From: Gigaspora margarita
Taxonomy: Eukaryota; Glomeromycota; Glomeromycetes; Diversisporales; Gigasporaceae
Length of the DNA: 64,000 nucleotides
NCBI GenBank assembly: GCA_009809945.1
Contig: WTPW01000980.1
Coordinates: 56,117 to 120,116 of the forward strand
Direction of reading: 5' to 3'
Below the pieces are notes generated by a model. The model had not been told where the DNA came from and did not search any database. It saw only the letters and a program-made list of their open reading frames with translations. This document shows, piece by piece, positions 40,997 to 53,216 of this stretch; position 1 is the first letter of the stretch; each line of letters starts with the position of its first letter. The translations under genes were made by a program, and so were the position numbers.

Positions 40997-41820
40997 GTAA
41001 TATTCGATATGCTTAAAAATTTCATAAAATTCAAGATAACATAAAAATGAGTACCATAGATACATGCGAAGAAAAAGGAATAGCGAAATTACAAGAAAAC
41101 GAATATTTAAACTCCAACCTTAAATCTCCACTTTGAGATTCCCTTTTGAGCTTGTATCACCACGTGCTAATAAATGACTATCGGCTAACAATATATGTTT
41201 GCACGCGCAACAATTGTCTCTCATTAGTATATAATTGGATATTATTCTTTATATTACCTTAAAAATAATATTTAAAGTATGTACAAACATGTAATAATAA
41301 TGTATTTTCCACATGCTCATGAATTGCACAAATCGTAACATATAAAAATAATATATCTGTTTTTACTTACATAGTCATGTTTTCTGCAAACAACCTCTTT
41401 TTCATGTTAAAATTAGTAAATTTTTTACATCATAATGAAGATGCGACCCGTTGTCCTAAACTAGGTCTAATACAGATAACGGATACTATAAATGAACTTA
41501 TAATAATGACATGTGATTTGAATTAATTTTATTGGTTCATACATGTGTATTTTTCATTGGTAATGGTGAGCACATCTATTTTAAAACCATTATATTATAA
41601 ACCTTGCATAAATACGTGTAACATGAAAACCATGTGGGTAACATAAAGAAAACACGCCAATCGGAATTGCACGCATGTGATACATTTGGAAGAATCCGGT
41701 ATAATGAATATTCTTTTTTAAAGAATGCATACATCAGTTGAAAATAAACTGAAACGGGTGGTTTTCCACCTGTGTAATGCAGGCCGGCCGACAAATGAAA
41801 ATAAGCAGTTGTAACGATAC
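40997..41820. other. Non-coding stretch upstream of the kinase
   Basis: No gene recognised. Short minus frames at 41,576-41,903 overlap each other in different frames and share no family signature. Confidence 0.35.
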
Positions 41821-41824
41821 TGCC

Positions 41825-42180
41825 TCATGTGTCGGAGCCTTTGATCTGCTTTTTTTTTTTTGCTATTCGTTTTAACAATTCCGTTAGGTATAGATACGCA
41901 CATGGGATTGCCTCACTATTTAACTTTATACTTATCTGTACTTGACTTGCATCCTGCTTGGGGTTAGTGGTTACCTCATAGTTACCAAAACCGGAAGGTG
42001 ATGGAGAGTCATAATTTCTGCCCCTTTGTTTATTCTCCTCGTGATGTTGATCACTTCTGCCGAAGGTAATAATTTTATTGAATTTAAGGTTAGCGAATAT
42101 ATGGTAGTAAGCGAGCAACTGACCGAGTTGGTCAGAACGGCAGAGACAGAAGCAATCGTAATTACACTGGAAGTCTCTGT
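41825..42180 (-). CDS. Unrecognised open frame in a GC-richer island
   Basis: A minus-strand frame stays open for about 118 codons and includes a polar, RG/SP-containing part (HHEENKQRGRNYDSPSPSG, then FGNYEVTTNPKQDASQVQ) unlike surrounding sequence. 'ctaaccttaa...ttcggcag' at 42,050-42,090 could be the end of a short intron, with the polar part beginning an exon. I do not recognise a family, and no ATG, donor or partner exon is certain. Base composition of 41,800-42,540 is clearly less AT-rich than its flanks. The opposite strand (42,026-42,235) and the other minus frame (41,971-42,378) are also open, so coding strand is not settled. Confidence 0.3.
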
Positions 42181-42540
42181 GGGATTAGCCGGTGAGGTTA
42201 TTCCTCGCCTGCCGAAGCAAACCGGCTGCGAATGAAGAAATGATGGAATTACGTGACTTCGTATTTGGGCGGGTTGGGTGGGTTGGTTGGGTAGCGAAAT
42301 TCTCCTTTCAGCGCCGTGGGAGCTTGAATCTGTCGTTATACCCCCCTTATCAGTTCCTAACACTTGAATTTGCGCCAAGCATGTGTGATATCATTGTTAT
42401 CTCATTTTGTTTGATCTTCCCACGCCCGCATTCCCGCTCCTGCAGGTACCCTGAGATCTTCACTCGTGGGTCGAGATACATGTGATGACTACTCTCGTGA
42501 CCGCATGTGTGTGGCGGAGGATTGTGTGGCCGGAAAGTTC
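42181..42540. other. Rest of the GC-richer island
   Basis: Contains a (GGTTGGGTGG)-like run on the plus strand (about 42,268-42,292) and short open frames on both strands. No product is recognised. Confidence 0.35.
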
Positions 42541-43313
42541 GGACACGTACCAGTCACGTGATTTTTTCATCTTACGAACACGTACCAAAATAACAATTTT
42601 TTTTTAATTTAGAGAACGATCAGACAAGACTTTTGCACCAAATCAACCCTTTACCATTCTAATAAATTGTTCTCCTAGTCTTTCTGGTTTTAATGGTGAT
42701 GAGTTATTAAAATTTGACAAGTGGAACTGGAGATATAACATTTCGAAATCTGAGCAACGTTATAAAGATTATATAAAAACGCCACATAAATGAAGCAATA
42801 TCTCCAGCTCTACTGAATTAATTTTACCACCATTAAACCGGAAAGACCAAGAAACGAGTTTTCTTAGGGCTATAAAGAAGATTAGCCTATTATAAATGCC
42901 CAGTCGAATCACTTTTTAAAAGAAAAAAAAAAAAGAAAAGATGACCCAGAAGACTTTCGAACTAAGTTAACTTCTTTTATCATTCTAATAAAGCTTGATC
43001 TACTGGCCTTTCCGGTACTAATTATGATGAGAGTATTAAAATCTGATCAATATAACTGAAGATATAACCTTTATAAACTTGGACAATGTTATAAAGATTA
43101 TATAAAAACGTCGAATAAAATCATAAGGCTATATCTCCGGTTGATTTTAATAATCTCATCATCATTAGAACCAGAAAAACCAGGAGAACAAGTTTATTAG
43201 AATGATAAAGGGTTAACTTAGTACAAAAGCCTTGTCGAATCGTTTTTTAAATCAAAAAAAAATATATTGGTATGTGTCCATAAGATGAAAAATCACGTGA
43301 TAAGTACGTGTCC
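42541..43313. mobile_element. Large inverted-repeat element with GGACACGTAC ends (773 bp)
   Basis: Ends GGACACGTACCAGTCACGTG and CACGTGATAAGTACGTGTCC, then inner inverted blocks (aagacttttgcaccaa, attctaataaattgttctcc, agatataac, ataaagattatataaaaacg). Each half is itself partly duplicated. No coding frame. It shares its inner blocks with 17,501-18,377. No target duplication was seen. Confidence 0.8.
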
Positions 43314-43556
43314 GTAGATTAACATAATCTGCGCATAAATCAGATTTTACCTCAGAAGCATATGTGACAGCATATTCGCATATCAGGATGAATTTCGCAT
43401 AATTAATAAAGCATAATCTGCGTATAAAATGGACGCGATTAAAGATAAGTAATATCGGGTTTATCAATTTTCCTCACCAGTTCCTATTGGACACATAGAA
43501 ATCTTGCATTTGATTATATGAAACATAAATTATCAGATTTGAAATTTCAAATAACG
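43314..43556. other. Spacer, no feature recognised
   Basis: Repeated 'cataatctgcg(c/t)ataaa' twice; otherwise nothing is recognised. Confidence 0.35.
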
Positions 43557-43564
43557 GTACAAAT

Positions 43565-44001
43565 TAGAGTTAGAACCAAGATGAATTTTTCAATCCGGAT
43601 ATAACTAGAATTAAAAAAAAGATTCTGGATTAATTTTATTTAAATCTGGATATAAATATATTCAGATTAATCCAGATATAAATCTACATCCAGGATATAA
43701 ATCTATATACAGTTAAATAGCGATTACATAACTTCATTCATCAGGATTTCAGTTATATTTGTACTATTTAAATTTATTAGGGTTCGTGCTGATACAAAAT
43801 ATAATCAAAACCCAATGGCATGTTTTCCTTTAGCAGTACACATATTTGGATTACATATTATATTTGGATTATATGTTGTATCTGGATTATATATCATATC
43901 TGGATTGTATATTATTTCTGATTATATATTATATCCAGATTGTATTATATCAGATATAGTTGGTTCAAAAAATTGAAATCCAAATTCATCTACTACCTCT
44001 A
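43565..44001. mobile_element. hAT-like element, TAGAGKTAG family, intact copy (437 bp)
   Basis: Ends TAGAGTTAG and CTACCTCTA with a perfect 8-bp duplication GTACAAAT (43,557-43,564 and 44,002-44,009). Both halves are built of CTGGATATAAATCTA / TGGATTATATATT repeats. No transposase. A second copy, broken by other elements, is at 50,500-53,770. Confidence 0.85.
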
Positions 44002-44232
44002 GTACAAATGTTACTGTAAGTAATAAAACATATCATTAAAGCAATATAAAGGTTAAAAAGAAACATATATTTTACTAAAATTTTGTAGTAAAATCTTTTG
44101 TTAGGATGCAAAAGTAGAGTTGGGTTTATGTGTGCACATAAATGCAAATTGTGTGCATATTTCTTAATTATGTGCATTTTACACAGGTAAAACTATAAAT
44201 ATTTTCTAAATCTATTATAGCAGAAAACCTTT

Positions 44233-44634
44233 GGTGTGATATACAACTTTTACCAATATTTTCTATAGAATTATTAACTATCAGATCAAAGATCTTATGC
44301 AACATGAAATTGAAGGAATAGAGGCATTTTTTTAAAAAATGCGAGTAACTCATAATTTTGCTTATGAAACCTCCTTTCATATTTTAACAAAAAAATTCCT
44401 TGTATAATTTTGGGTTTGAAATAGTTTTTGCGTGATATACAACTTTTACTAATATTTTCTATAGAATTATTAACTATCAGATCAAAGACCTTATACAACA
44501 TGAAATTGAAGGAATAGAGGTGTTTTTAAAAAAAATGTGAGTAACTCATAATTTTGCTTATGAAACCTCCTTTTGTATTTTAACAAAAAAAATTTCTTGT
44601 ATAATTTTGGGGTTGAAATAGTCTTTGCTAATTC
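44233..44634. repeat. Tandem duplication, about 197-bp unit
   Basis: 'gtgatatacaacttttac', 'gaattattaactatcagatc' and 'tcataattttgcttatgaaa' recur in order. The same last block (ttttgcttataaaac) precedes the telomere-like tract at 32.4 kb. Overlapping minus frames here are artefacts. Confidence 0.85.
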
Positions 44635-44912
44635 TCTATTCCATATTATTATAATTATAATATTATTGGTTTGTTTTGATCTTACATTATATCTAAATTT
44701 ATTATTATTGAATATATTGTTGACCTGCAAAAAAAACACAAAAATGGACAAAACTCTCAATCCAGTGATCAGAATTTGATAAAACATCTACTATTCGATT
44801 CAGCTCATTGAGATGGTTCTAATAAGCTATAAATTATCATTGTATGACTACTGGGTGCCAAGATCAGAACAAATTGGCAATCAAGCATTGGATCTGAAAT
44901 CTGATTGTCTAG

Positions 44913-45110
44913 GTGATAACTGTGAGCAAAAATCGCATATATAGCATATATAGCATCTATTATTTTTATAGCACATATACTATATATTTTATTTATTATA
45001 AATATATTATTTATTTTATATATTTTATCTATTATATATATACTATATATTTTATTAGTAGTAGATATAGCATATATTGCACATGTAATAGATATCTATA
45101 CTGTCTAGTT
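44913..45110. repeat. TA-rich low-complexity tract
   Basis: Imperfect 'agcatatatagca' and 'tatactatatattttat' repeats. The frame here is compositional. Confidence 0.7.
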
Positions 45111-45220
45111 CAGAGTTTGTCCGTTTAAACATTTTTGATTAGTTGATATCTAAAAAATAGACCTAAACATAGGAAAACTAATTGAGTAATTATTATCTCA
45201 TTTATTATTGTGAAATGCAG

Positions 45221-45500
45221 TGAATGAAGTCACAGGCATCTATTTGTCACGATACTGAATTCCAGGTCCATGACGTAGCTATAATGACTGATAAGTATAA
45301 GGTAGTAGTGTGGTAATAGATATAATGGGTATGGAATGCATAAGGATAATGTTTTAAGTAAGGTTGTGGTGAGTATGTAAGTATGATGTCATGAAAATTG
45401 GCTATTTAAGAGGAGAAAGATAGAAAATTGTCTCCCTCTTTTGTCTTACTGCTAGCTCAACACAAGTCTAGCTTCATCATTGATACCACATAGTCAAATA
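45221..45500 (+). repeat. LTR-like promoter repeat, fourth copy
   Basis: TGAATGAAGTCACAGGCATC, then 'aggtccatgacgtagc', TATTTAAG at 45,403-45,410 and 'gtctccctcttttgtcttac' 25-30 bp later. Same block order as at 7.8 and 8.9 kb. Confidence 0.55.
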
Positions 45501-46330
45501 CAAAATGAAGACAGAAGTGAGAATAATAGTATTAGCAGAAGACGAGAATGAAGTTTGTGGGGTATTGCCAGCTATGTTGACCCTGAAGAATAAACTAGAG
45601 AATGATTTAGAAAAATAGTATTATGGGTTAAAGAATACACTGGACCATTTACTAGTAAAAACATTGAAGTTGCTTTGTAGTAGCGAAGCTTTATTGTAGA
45701 TGGGGGCTAAAAGATAATTTGGTTGAGAGATTAGTTGAGAGAGTAGTTAGTAAAACAAAGAAAAAATATAGAGTGTCGAATAGTAGTTGAAAGAGAAATG
45801 TATAGGAGGAAGAAGTAGTATTGGTTTAAAGGATGTTGCAGACAAAGGTAGTTTTGAACAGAGAGCAATAGCTGGTAAAAGAAATGCTAAAACAAGAATA
45901 GGTTTGCAGTTTCTGGAAAGATCTTTAGAAAGAGCAATACAACTGATAGTAGAAAAGGCTGTAGTGGAATTAAAAGGAAGGTTCAGCTAATATATAACAG
46001 TGATATTGTCATGAAGTAAAGTTGAGTAAAACTAGGGATCAATTCGAATATGATGAATATTGTAAGATTGGGCAGTATGTAGATAGTACAATGATTATCA
46101 GGAATTGAAATTTAATAGATAAAGCACGAGATGTAACAGAAACCAGGGCATTTTTACTGAGATTTGTAGATAGAGAATATTAGAATGTGGTTGTAGAAAT
46201 AAGAGACTCTTCAGATGAGAATCCATGGAAGCTTTTTTAAAGAAAAGCTGGCAAGTGCAATAACAAATGCAAGTGCAAATGTAAAACAAGAAGAAGTGCT
46301 CTGCAATAGATAAAAAATTCTTGATATTAA
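45501..46330 (+). pseudogene. Degenerate open-frame region downstream of the LTR-like repeat
   Basis: Purine-rich sequence that is open in short blocks: about 45,787-45,990 encodes 'LKDVADKGSFEQRAIAGKRN' and 'QFLERSLERAIQLIVEKAVV', and 45,560-45,615 encodes LPAMLTLKNKLENDLEK. Regular amphipathic helices suggest a former structural (gag-like) protein of a retroelement, but no family is recognised and no downstream LTR was found. Confidence 0.35.
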
Positions 46331-46668
46331 TAAAAAATATTATATATATTAGCAAATACTAAGAAAAAATTACATTCTACTAAAGATTAATTTCTAGAGT
46401 CTTTTGTAAATTTTTGGTCAGAATTTTTCCTTCTGGATTATCTAATAATTACTAATTTTTTAGCGATTCTTAATAGTTCATAGTTTATGTTGATTTACCA
46501 ACCAAAAGAATTATGATTAAACAAATTATTGTGCTTTAACGCTTTTTATTGGTTATACAACCCAAGTTATGATCAAAAAATAACATCACTATTAAAATTC
46601 ATTAATGATTGTTAATAATGATAGTACCAAATTAACCTTAATCATATACAATACGAATTTTACAAAAG

Positions 46669-46900
46669 GTCCCCAAAATCCTGGGTTGGATGTATCAGAT
46701 CTGGGTTAGCATTTAGCCCAAGTTATTAGCAGATTTTATAGCAAAATTAGCAGCTGGGCATTTTTACTTAATGAATGGATATAATTTATTAGTAGAATTT
46801 TTTATGATCTTTTGGATCAAAATTGATCAATTCTATTTCAGATTACCATGATTCTAATATACTCTGAAGTATTCTGACCCAGAATTTTGGAGATGCCCCT
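46669..46900. mobile_element. Probable MITE in array unit 1
   Basis: GGTCCCCAAAATCCTGGGTT and GACCCAGAATTTTGGAGATG are inverted. The block is absent from the other units. The target duplication is not clear. Confidence 0.6.
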
Positions 46901-47488
46901 ATATGAGTTTATATAGTGCTATGTAACAAAATTCTTTATGGTAACATCAGAAATTTTGTCACCTGACAATTTAGCTGACTCAACTAACGTATGATATAAT
47001 TTCTAACTGATTACTGCATTTCTATAGAAATGTATTATTAATAAGTTCTGATAACTTTATTATCACTATATTTCTTCTAATGTTACCCATAAATAGTAAA
47101 TTGTCACTACATTATCACTATTAAATTATTATACATTTTCAGGTTGTAAATTTTTGGTCAGATTTTTGCTATTCAGATTATTTAATAATTGCTAATTTTT
47201 CTGATGATTCTTATAGTTCGTAGTTTTATATCAATCTACCAACTAATAGAATTATAGTTATATCCAAAATGTAATCAATGTGCTAAAACTAATATAGCAT
47301 ATAATCAGTTATTATGCTTTAATGCTTTTGATTAGTTATATAACCCAAATTATGTTATCGTGATTCAAATTTATTAGCAATTGTTGATCATAATAGTAAT
47401 GTCACCTAACCAAATTAGCTAATACAATTGCTATTTGATGCAATTTCTGACCAATTATTACATTTATACTAAACATAAATTAATAAGC

Positions 47489-47668
47489 AGGACCTCGAAA
47501 TATATATAGATAGGTCAGGTTAATTATAAAATTACTAAAAATAGAAAGATTTGCAGAAAAAACCTCAATAATAAGCAAAAAATTACTAAAAATAGAAAAG
47601 ATCTGCATAAATATCTTCAAAAATAAGCAAACTAATACCTGACCTATTTATATATATTTCGGGGTCCT
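47489..47668. mobile_element. 180-bp hAT MITE in array unit 2
   Basis: Ends AGGACCTCGAAATATATATA and TATATATATTTCGGGGTCCT; 8-bp duplication TAATAAGC (47,481-47,488 and 47,669-47,676). The other units have the unoccupied site (attaataagctctgatgact). Confidence 0.9.
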
Positions 47669-48640
47669 TAATAAGCCCTAATGATCTTATTATTACCTTA
47701 TGATTAGTTAACATTATTATATCATTACTATTAACATTTTTGGGTCAAAATTTTTTGCCATCCGGATAATCTGATGATTACATGGTTATATTCAAGATGT
47801 AATCATCTGCTAAAACTGATGTAGCATAAGATCAAGTTATTATACTTTAACACTTTTGATTGGTTATACAACCCAAGTAATGATCAAAAATGGCATCACA
47901 ATTCAAATTTATTAGCAATTGTTAATCATAATAGTACCAAATCAACCTCAACCACATATAGTATTGTGTGTCAATTTTGTAACAAATGTTGTTACCTGAC
48001 AAAATTAGCTAATTCAATTGCCCGTATGATGCAATTTCTGACTGATTACTACATATGTAAATTAATAAGCTCTGATGACTTTATGATTACTATATTTCTT
48101 CTAATACTACCTCATAATTAGTAAAGAATTGCTACATTGTTACTATCAAATTATTACACATTTTCTGGTTGTAAATTTTTGGTCAGAATATTTGCCATCC
48201 AGATTATCTGATAATTTTTTGACAATTCTTATAGTTTATATTGATTTACTAACCAATAAAATTATGATTATATTCAAAATATTATTAATGTACTAAAACT
48301 TATTAGCAATATGATCAAGTTATTATACTTTAGCACTTTTAATTAGTTATACAACCCAATTTATAATCAAGAATGTCATTACAATTCAAATTCATTACAA
48401 TTGTTAATCATAATAGTACCAAATTAACCTTAACTACATACAGTATTGTATATCTATTTTGTAACAAAATTCTTTATAGTACCTCAGAAAATGTTATCAC
48501 CTGACAAATTTACCCAATTAACATTTCTGCAGAAATGTAAATTAGTAAGGCCTAATAACTTTTTATTACTATATTCCTTACATTGTCACTATTCAATTAT
48601 TACATATTGTTAGGTTATTCCTGCATAGTAAATTCCCTAT

Positions 48641-49180
48641 TACTATATACTTTGTAAATAATTATACATCTTACTATTCTTGGTTGATATAAAGCCATGT
48701 GATATTAATTTTCCATTTTGCATAATGAGGTATTTCAAAATTCCAGTTGGCAAGTTGGATTTTTTCATTTGTAGTTCATGTTCATATCTAAGGTCATGCA
48801 AAGCTAATTCTTCAGTTTGCATAACATGGAATTAGAAATTTTGGCTTTTTTTCAAACTTATTGGGTAATTCCAGAAAATTAAAGTCAACAGATGACACCA
48901 GAGAAAAAAATTAAATGGCAAAAATAAATTATTGACACAATGGGAATTTTAAAAAATTGTTTTTTGGGATAAATTGGTCAACAGGTTATGTAAAATGAAA
49001 AATTCACGTTGTTTGGCCTAAAGATTTGCTACATGTAAAGAAAAAAGAAAATATTTCAAAAATACACATAATAAATAATAATCATGGCTTAAAGCAAAAT
49101 TGATAGCAAAGTTTATAAAGTCTCTTCTGAGCTGTGACAAATAGCAAATTATCGTAAAATTCATGAATTAACCAAATGTT
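48641..49180. other. AT-rich spacer, no feature recognised
   Basis: Nothing was found. Confidence 0.4.
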
Positions 49181-49189
49181 AAGTTTCAT

Positions 49190-49800
49190 TACATCAGTAT
49201 CAACATATGTATGTATGACAATACAGCAATAGTCAATAAGTTTTGTAACAAAATTCTTACTTTAAATTGGATAAAACAACAACTATCAATTCCAATACAG
49301 TTATATCACAATAGCTAAAGCAATGCAAAGTTAATTTTAAGTAAATTCTGTTTACAGTAGAAATCAAGATAATTCTAATACTAACTTAACTATTAATATA
49401 TTGCATTAACAATAAATTCTGTAGCAGGATTTTTAGTGCAAACCAGAATTTTAATTATATACTAGATCTTCAGAATATTAACTACATTCTGTGACCATTT
49501 TTTTATATAAAAATTATAGTACTAATATTAACTTCAATACTATATATACTGCAATACCAAAATAATAACTTAGAATCTTAGCTTCATACTATAAACATCA
49601 AAAAGCAAGTAAGTTCTATAACAGAATTTTTTATAGTAACTTCTAGTAGAATTATGATTATTCTAATAATAACTTTAATCACAATACATGTTGGATCAAT
49701 AAATTTTGTAACAAAAAACTTACAATAAATCATAGAAATCACAATAATTCCAATACAACTTCAAATTTGACTATGTACTGTATGCTACAATCAATGATAA
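49190..49800. repeat. Degenerate repeat of about 95 bp
   Basis: 'aataagttttgtaacaaaat' followed by 'attctaataataacttta' returns five to six times with variations. Confidence 0.5.
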
Positions 49801-50491
49801 TTTTTACAAAAAAATTTTTTTAGTTATATAATTAAAAAAAATGTATAAAATTGGTGGTGCAAAGTGCCACCTATCACACTAGTAGTTCTTCAAACTTGTG
49901 TAATTTCAAAAAGTATAAAAGCAACATATGTGGACCCCAAGTCCAAAATCGAGGCTTTATACTCTTTCAATAATAAAAACATTTATTTACTACACAAATT
50001 AAAGTTACTAGTAACTTTATATACTTTTGATTGTTGCCTCTTTTATAATTGCAATTGGCTTAAATCTTCTTTGTTAAGTTTTGTTAAAAATGCCTTTCAA
50101 CTTAGATAAATCACTGTAATAAGTGAGGTACACAAAGTATTCACTGTTTAAGATCACTCTAGTTACCTAATATCTTTAAAAAAAGTGGATATAGAATAAT
50201 AATATTATAAAATTCTATTTAGAATACCACAATAAAAGTTGCATATTATACTATAAGTTTTGGTATAAAATTTTTTTAGAAAACTGTTAGAAAAGGTAAT
50301 ATAATAGATTTAGAAAACATTTACAATTTTACCTGTATTACCCTGCCAAAGTTTCTTTTATTTTTTTTATTATAAATAAATTTTCAAAAATGTATACAAT
50401 GTGCATTGATGCACATGTAGATTTTATCCCATCTCCATGCAAATGACAGTTTTATAACATGATTCTTTTCAATAAATTTATAGTACACAGA
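49801..50491. other. Spacer; part repeated near 54.3 kb
   Basis: 'tgcaaatgacagttttataa' and 'ataaatttatagtacacag' resemble 54,345-54,400. The 81-codon frame at 49,864-50,109 has no ATG start. Confidence 0.4.
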
Positions 50492-50659
50492 TGCTGTAGT
50501 AGAGTTAGAACCAAGATAAATTTTTCAATTCGGACATAACTAGAATTAAAAAAAAGAATCTGAATTGATTTTATTTAAATTTGGATATAAATATATTCAG
50601 ATTAATCTGGATATAAATCTACTTCTGGATATAAATCTATATCTGGATATTAATTTGTA

Positions 50660-51957
50660 TAGTCTGGTGCAAAAAGATTTGCACATCGAATAGCTATGAT
50701 TCAAAATTTTTTTTATAATATTTTTTTAATTCAAAATATTTATTTACTATTCGGATTTATAAAAATAAAATTATTTTAATTATATTATTGTTAAAATAAA
50801 AACTTTGATTAATAATAACTTTTTTTAAAAAAATTTACTATATATAAATTGTACCAATTTCTGTAATTGATAATAACTTTTGATCCACTGGTCCGTTTTG
50901 AATGATTTAACTGCCAAAATGCTCTTCTAAATGAGACGATTCTAACAAGCACAAATTCGTTAAAATCCAATCACAGGATCCCAGGATCGTTCAACTTTTT
51001 GTAATTTCAATAGTGATTTTAAGTAAATTCCTTTATCATTGAATAACTATTGATCCAACAGCCCGTTTCGAATGATTTAACTACCAAAATGCTCGCCTCA
51101 GTGAGACGATTCTAACAAGCACAAAAACGTTAAATTCCAATCAAAGGATCCCAATATCGATAACGATTTGTATTATTTTAATCCAATTAGTTTATATATA
51201 TATATATAACAAATTTGATTAAAATTATACAAATCTTTATTGATATTGGGATCCTGTGATTAGAATTTAACAATTTTGGGCTTGTTAGAATCGTCTCGAT
51301 GAGACGAGCATTTTGGCAGTTAAATCATTTAAAACGGACTGGTGTATCAATAGTTATTCAATTATAAAGAAATTTATTTAAAAATTACTATTGAAATTAT
51401 ACAAAAGTTGAACGATCTTGGGATCCTGTGATTGGATTTTAAAGATTTTGGGCTTATTAGAATCGTCTCATTTAGACGAACATTTTGGTAGTTAAATCAT
51501 TCAAAATGGACCAGTGGATCAAAAGTTATTATCAATTCTATAAGTTGGAGCGTAAAATAAATTTTTAATAATTTATTAATTATCTAACTTTAAAACGTAT
51601 TTTTTTTTTAACCAGTAATCCAAATTTGCTCAAATTTTAAACACATGTTTATTATATGTACATAAATGCACTTGCGTAGTACAAACTTATAAAAATGCAA
51701 ATTGGTTTCGAAAATGTTTAAAATAGATTTTTTTTAAAAAAAAAATTTTTTTTTTAAAAAAAATTCAATAAGTTTTGCATTAAAAATTATTAAAATAAAT
51801 TGGTATTGAAATAATAAAAATCATATAAAAAGTTAGATTGAAACCTACTTTATTTAATATAAAAAAAATTTATATAATTAATCAAATATTTAAAAACTTT
51901 TATTTAGTACAAAAATTACTAATGTTTTTGGTGTGCAAATCTTTTTGCACCAGACCA
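50660..51957. mobile_element. Tc1/mariner-like element, TRGTCTGGTGCAAAAAG family
   Basis: Ends TAGTCTGGTGCAAAAAGATT and AATCTTTTTGCACCAGACCA with TA on both sides. The centre is a large palindrome (50,864-51,539); the right part is AT-rich and resembles the right part of the relative at 59,696-61,763. No transposase frame. Confidence 0.8.
50864..51539. repeat. 676-bp palindrome, each arm two tandem 170-bp units
   Basis: The left arm contains GATCCACTGGTCCGTTTTGA at 50,882 and a sister unit at 51,052. Both are mirrored on the right (tcaaaatggaccagtggatc at about 51,510). The centre is a TATATATATA run near 51,201. Motif TGAGACGATTCTAACAAGC and its mirror occur four times. Confidence 0.88.
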
Positions 51958-52023
51958 TATCCGGATATAATAAATCTATATATGGATAAATAGTGATTAT
52001 ATAACTTCATATATTAGGATTTT

Positions 52024-52036
52024 AGTTATATTTTGT
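52024..52036. repeat. SINE target duplication AGTTATATTTTGT
   Basis: Exactly repeated at 53,217-53,229. The sister hAT-like element (43.75 kb) reads almost the same sequence without interruption. Confidence 0.85.
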
Positions 52037-53216
52037 TTTTTTTTTGATATCAAAGTTTCCACTCTGTGGAAAGGTATTTATTCAAGTAATCAGATCATGG
52101 GTGCCTCCAAGAGCATTCTGACATTTGTTACCCACATATACAACTTTTGGTTGTCTAATTTAAGTAGTCTGCCCGAAGGTTCTACACTAGTTGTCATACC
52201 TGCAACCCAACTAGGGGGTTACCTATTTAAACTCTCTGGTCCCTGCTTCTTCTGCCAATCCTTCTTGGATCACTAGTACAGTCCTTTGTTACATAAGGCA
52301 GTCAAGGTCAGTTCTGGATGCTTATAGGATCTCTTTAGAACTACTTTATCCTTATGGAACACTTGGTAGAGTAGTTCCTGTCCCACACAGGTATCTTCTA
52401 CACTTGGATAACTTATGCATCTACTGAGGCTAACCACTTGCAGTCTAGAGGTTACCTAAACTGCTACTATTACCTACTTTTGCTCTTGCAAGGTTCGCTC
52501 TGATTCCAGGACCCACATCATTATTCTACTGGTTCTTATGCCCAGTATTTAAAATTCAAAATTGGTTTTATGTTCTCAAAAAGAACATTTTTAATTTCTT
52601 AATGTTCTCAATAAAATTTTAATGTTCTTTATATAGGGAAATTAAAAATTTTTTAATATTAAAAGAATTTTTTGAATGTTCTCAAATAGAGAACATATTT
52701 AATAATTTATGTTCTCAAAAATCATATAATGTTCTTTGAGAACACTGAAAACATTGAATTTTAAACACTGCTTATACCAGATTTACAAACTTTCAAACCA
52801 GTTAGCCCAGAAGAGTCAATATGGCTTTCTTCTCTTGGTACCTACTGCTAGAACATAGGTCCTTTTTCTTTAGTGCGACTCTGGCAGCCAGGATAGTGAA
52901 CTCACTCCTTGAGAGTCTTGTCATCCGATTTTCTAGCTCCAGTTTCCAATATTACAGCTTTGGTAGCACTATTAAAGATCTTTGCTACTCCTTACTCAGG
53001 ACTTGCTAAACGGATTTCTATTTTTCTGGTTCCTTGGATTTTTGTGCACTCGAGGCTCCTATTCAAGATGGTGTACCAAGGGCTACAGGTGATGTACCCA
53101 ACCAATTGATAAGAAACACAGGTCTATTTTTCAAAGTATCACTAGTAGGATTTGAACCCTAGACCTGCCACTTGGTGGTGACAACTTACCAAATTCTCTA
53201 AGTTGGCACACCCTTC
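52037..53216 (-). mobile_element. Long SINE, second copy
   Basis: Read on the minus strand: 'gaagggtgtgccaacttaga' head, B box GGTTCAAATCC (53,148-53,158), then body blocks shared with 30,414-31,310 (gcagtttag, actgcaagt, agagtttaaatag, agttgggttg, gtgtagaacctt, gcagactactta). It ends with an A tail (T-run at 52,037-52,045). With the hAT MITE at 52,543 removed it is about 944 bp. Short frames at 52,821-53,375 are not genes. Confidence 0.82.
52543..52770. mobile_element. 228-bp hAT MITE with CAGTATTTAAAATTCAA ends
   Basis: CAGTATTTAAAATTCAAAAT and ATTGAATTTTAAACACTG are inverted; flanks CTTATGCC / CTTATACC (8 bp, one change). The interior repeats ATGTTCTC/GAGAACAT. It is nested in the SINE. 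Confidence 0.8.

Larger units (their letters stand above)
46406..48640. repeat. Tandem array of a 432-bp unit, four copies
   Basis: Units begin with GTAAATTTTTGGTCAGA at about 46,406, 47,146, 47,746 and 48,175, each with 'acaacccaagttatgatcaa', 'aatagtaccaaattaacctt' and 'acctgacaaattagct' in order. The longer first and second units contain insertions (46,669-46,900 and 47,489-47,668). A loose fragment is at 54,825-54,965. Confidence 0.82.

Noticed and set aside
45787..45990. Intact small gene for a helical protein
   Set aside because: Starts at TTG, is bordered by stops in a degenerate region following an LTR-like repeat, and no family is recognised; recorded as a pseudogene fragment.
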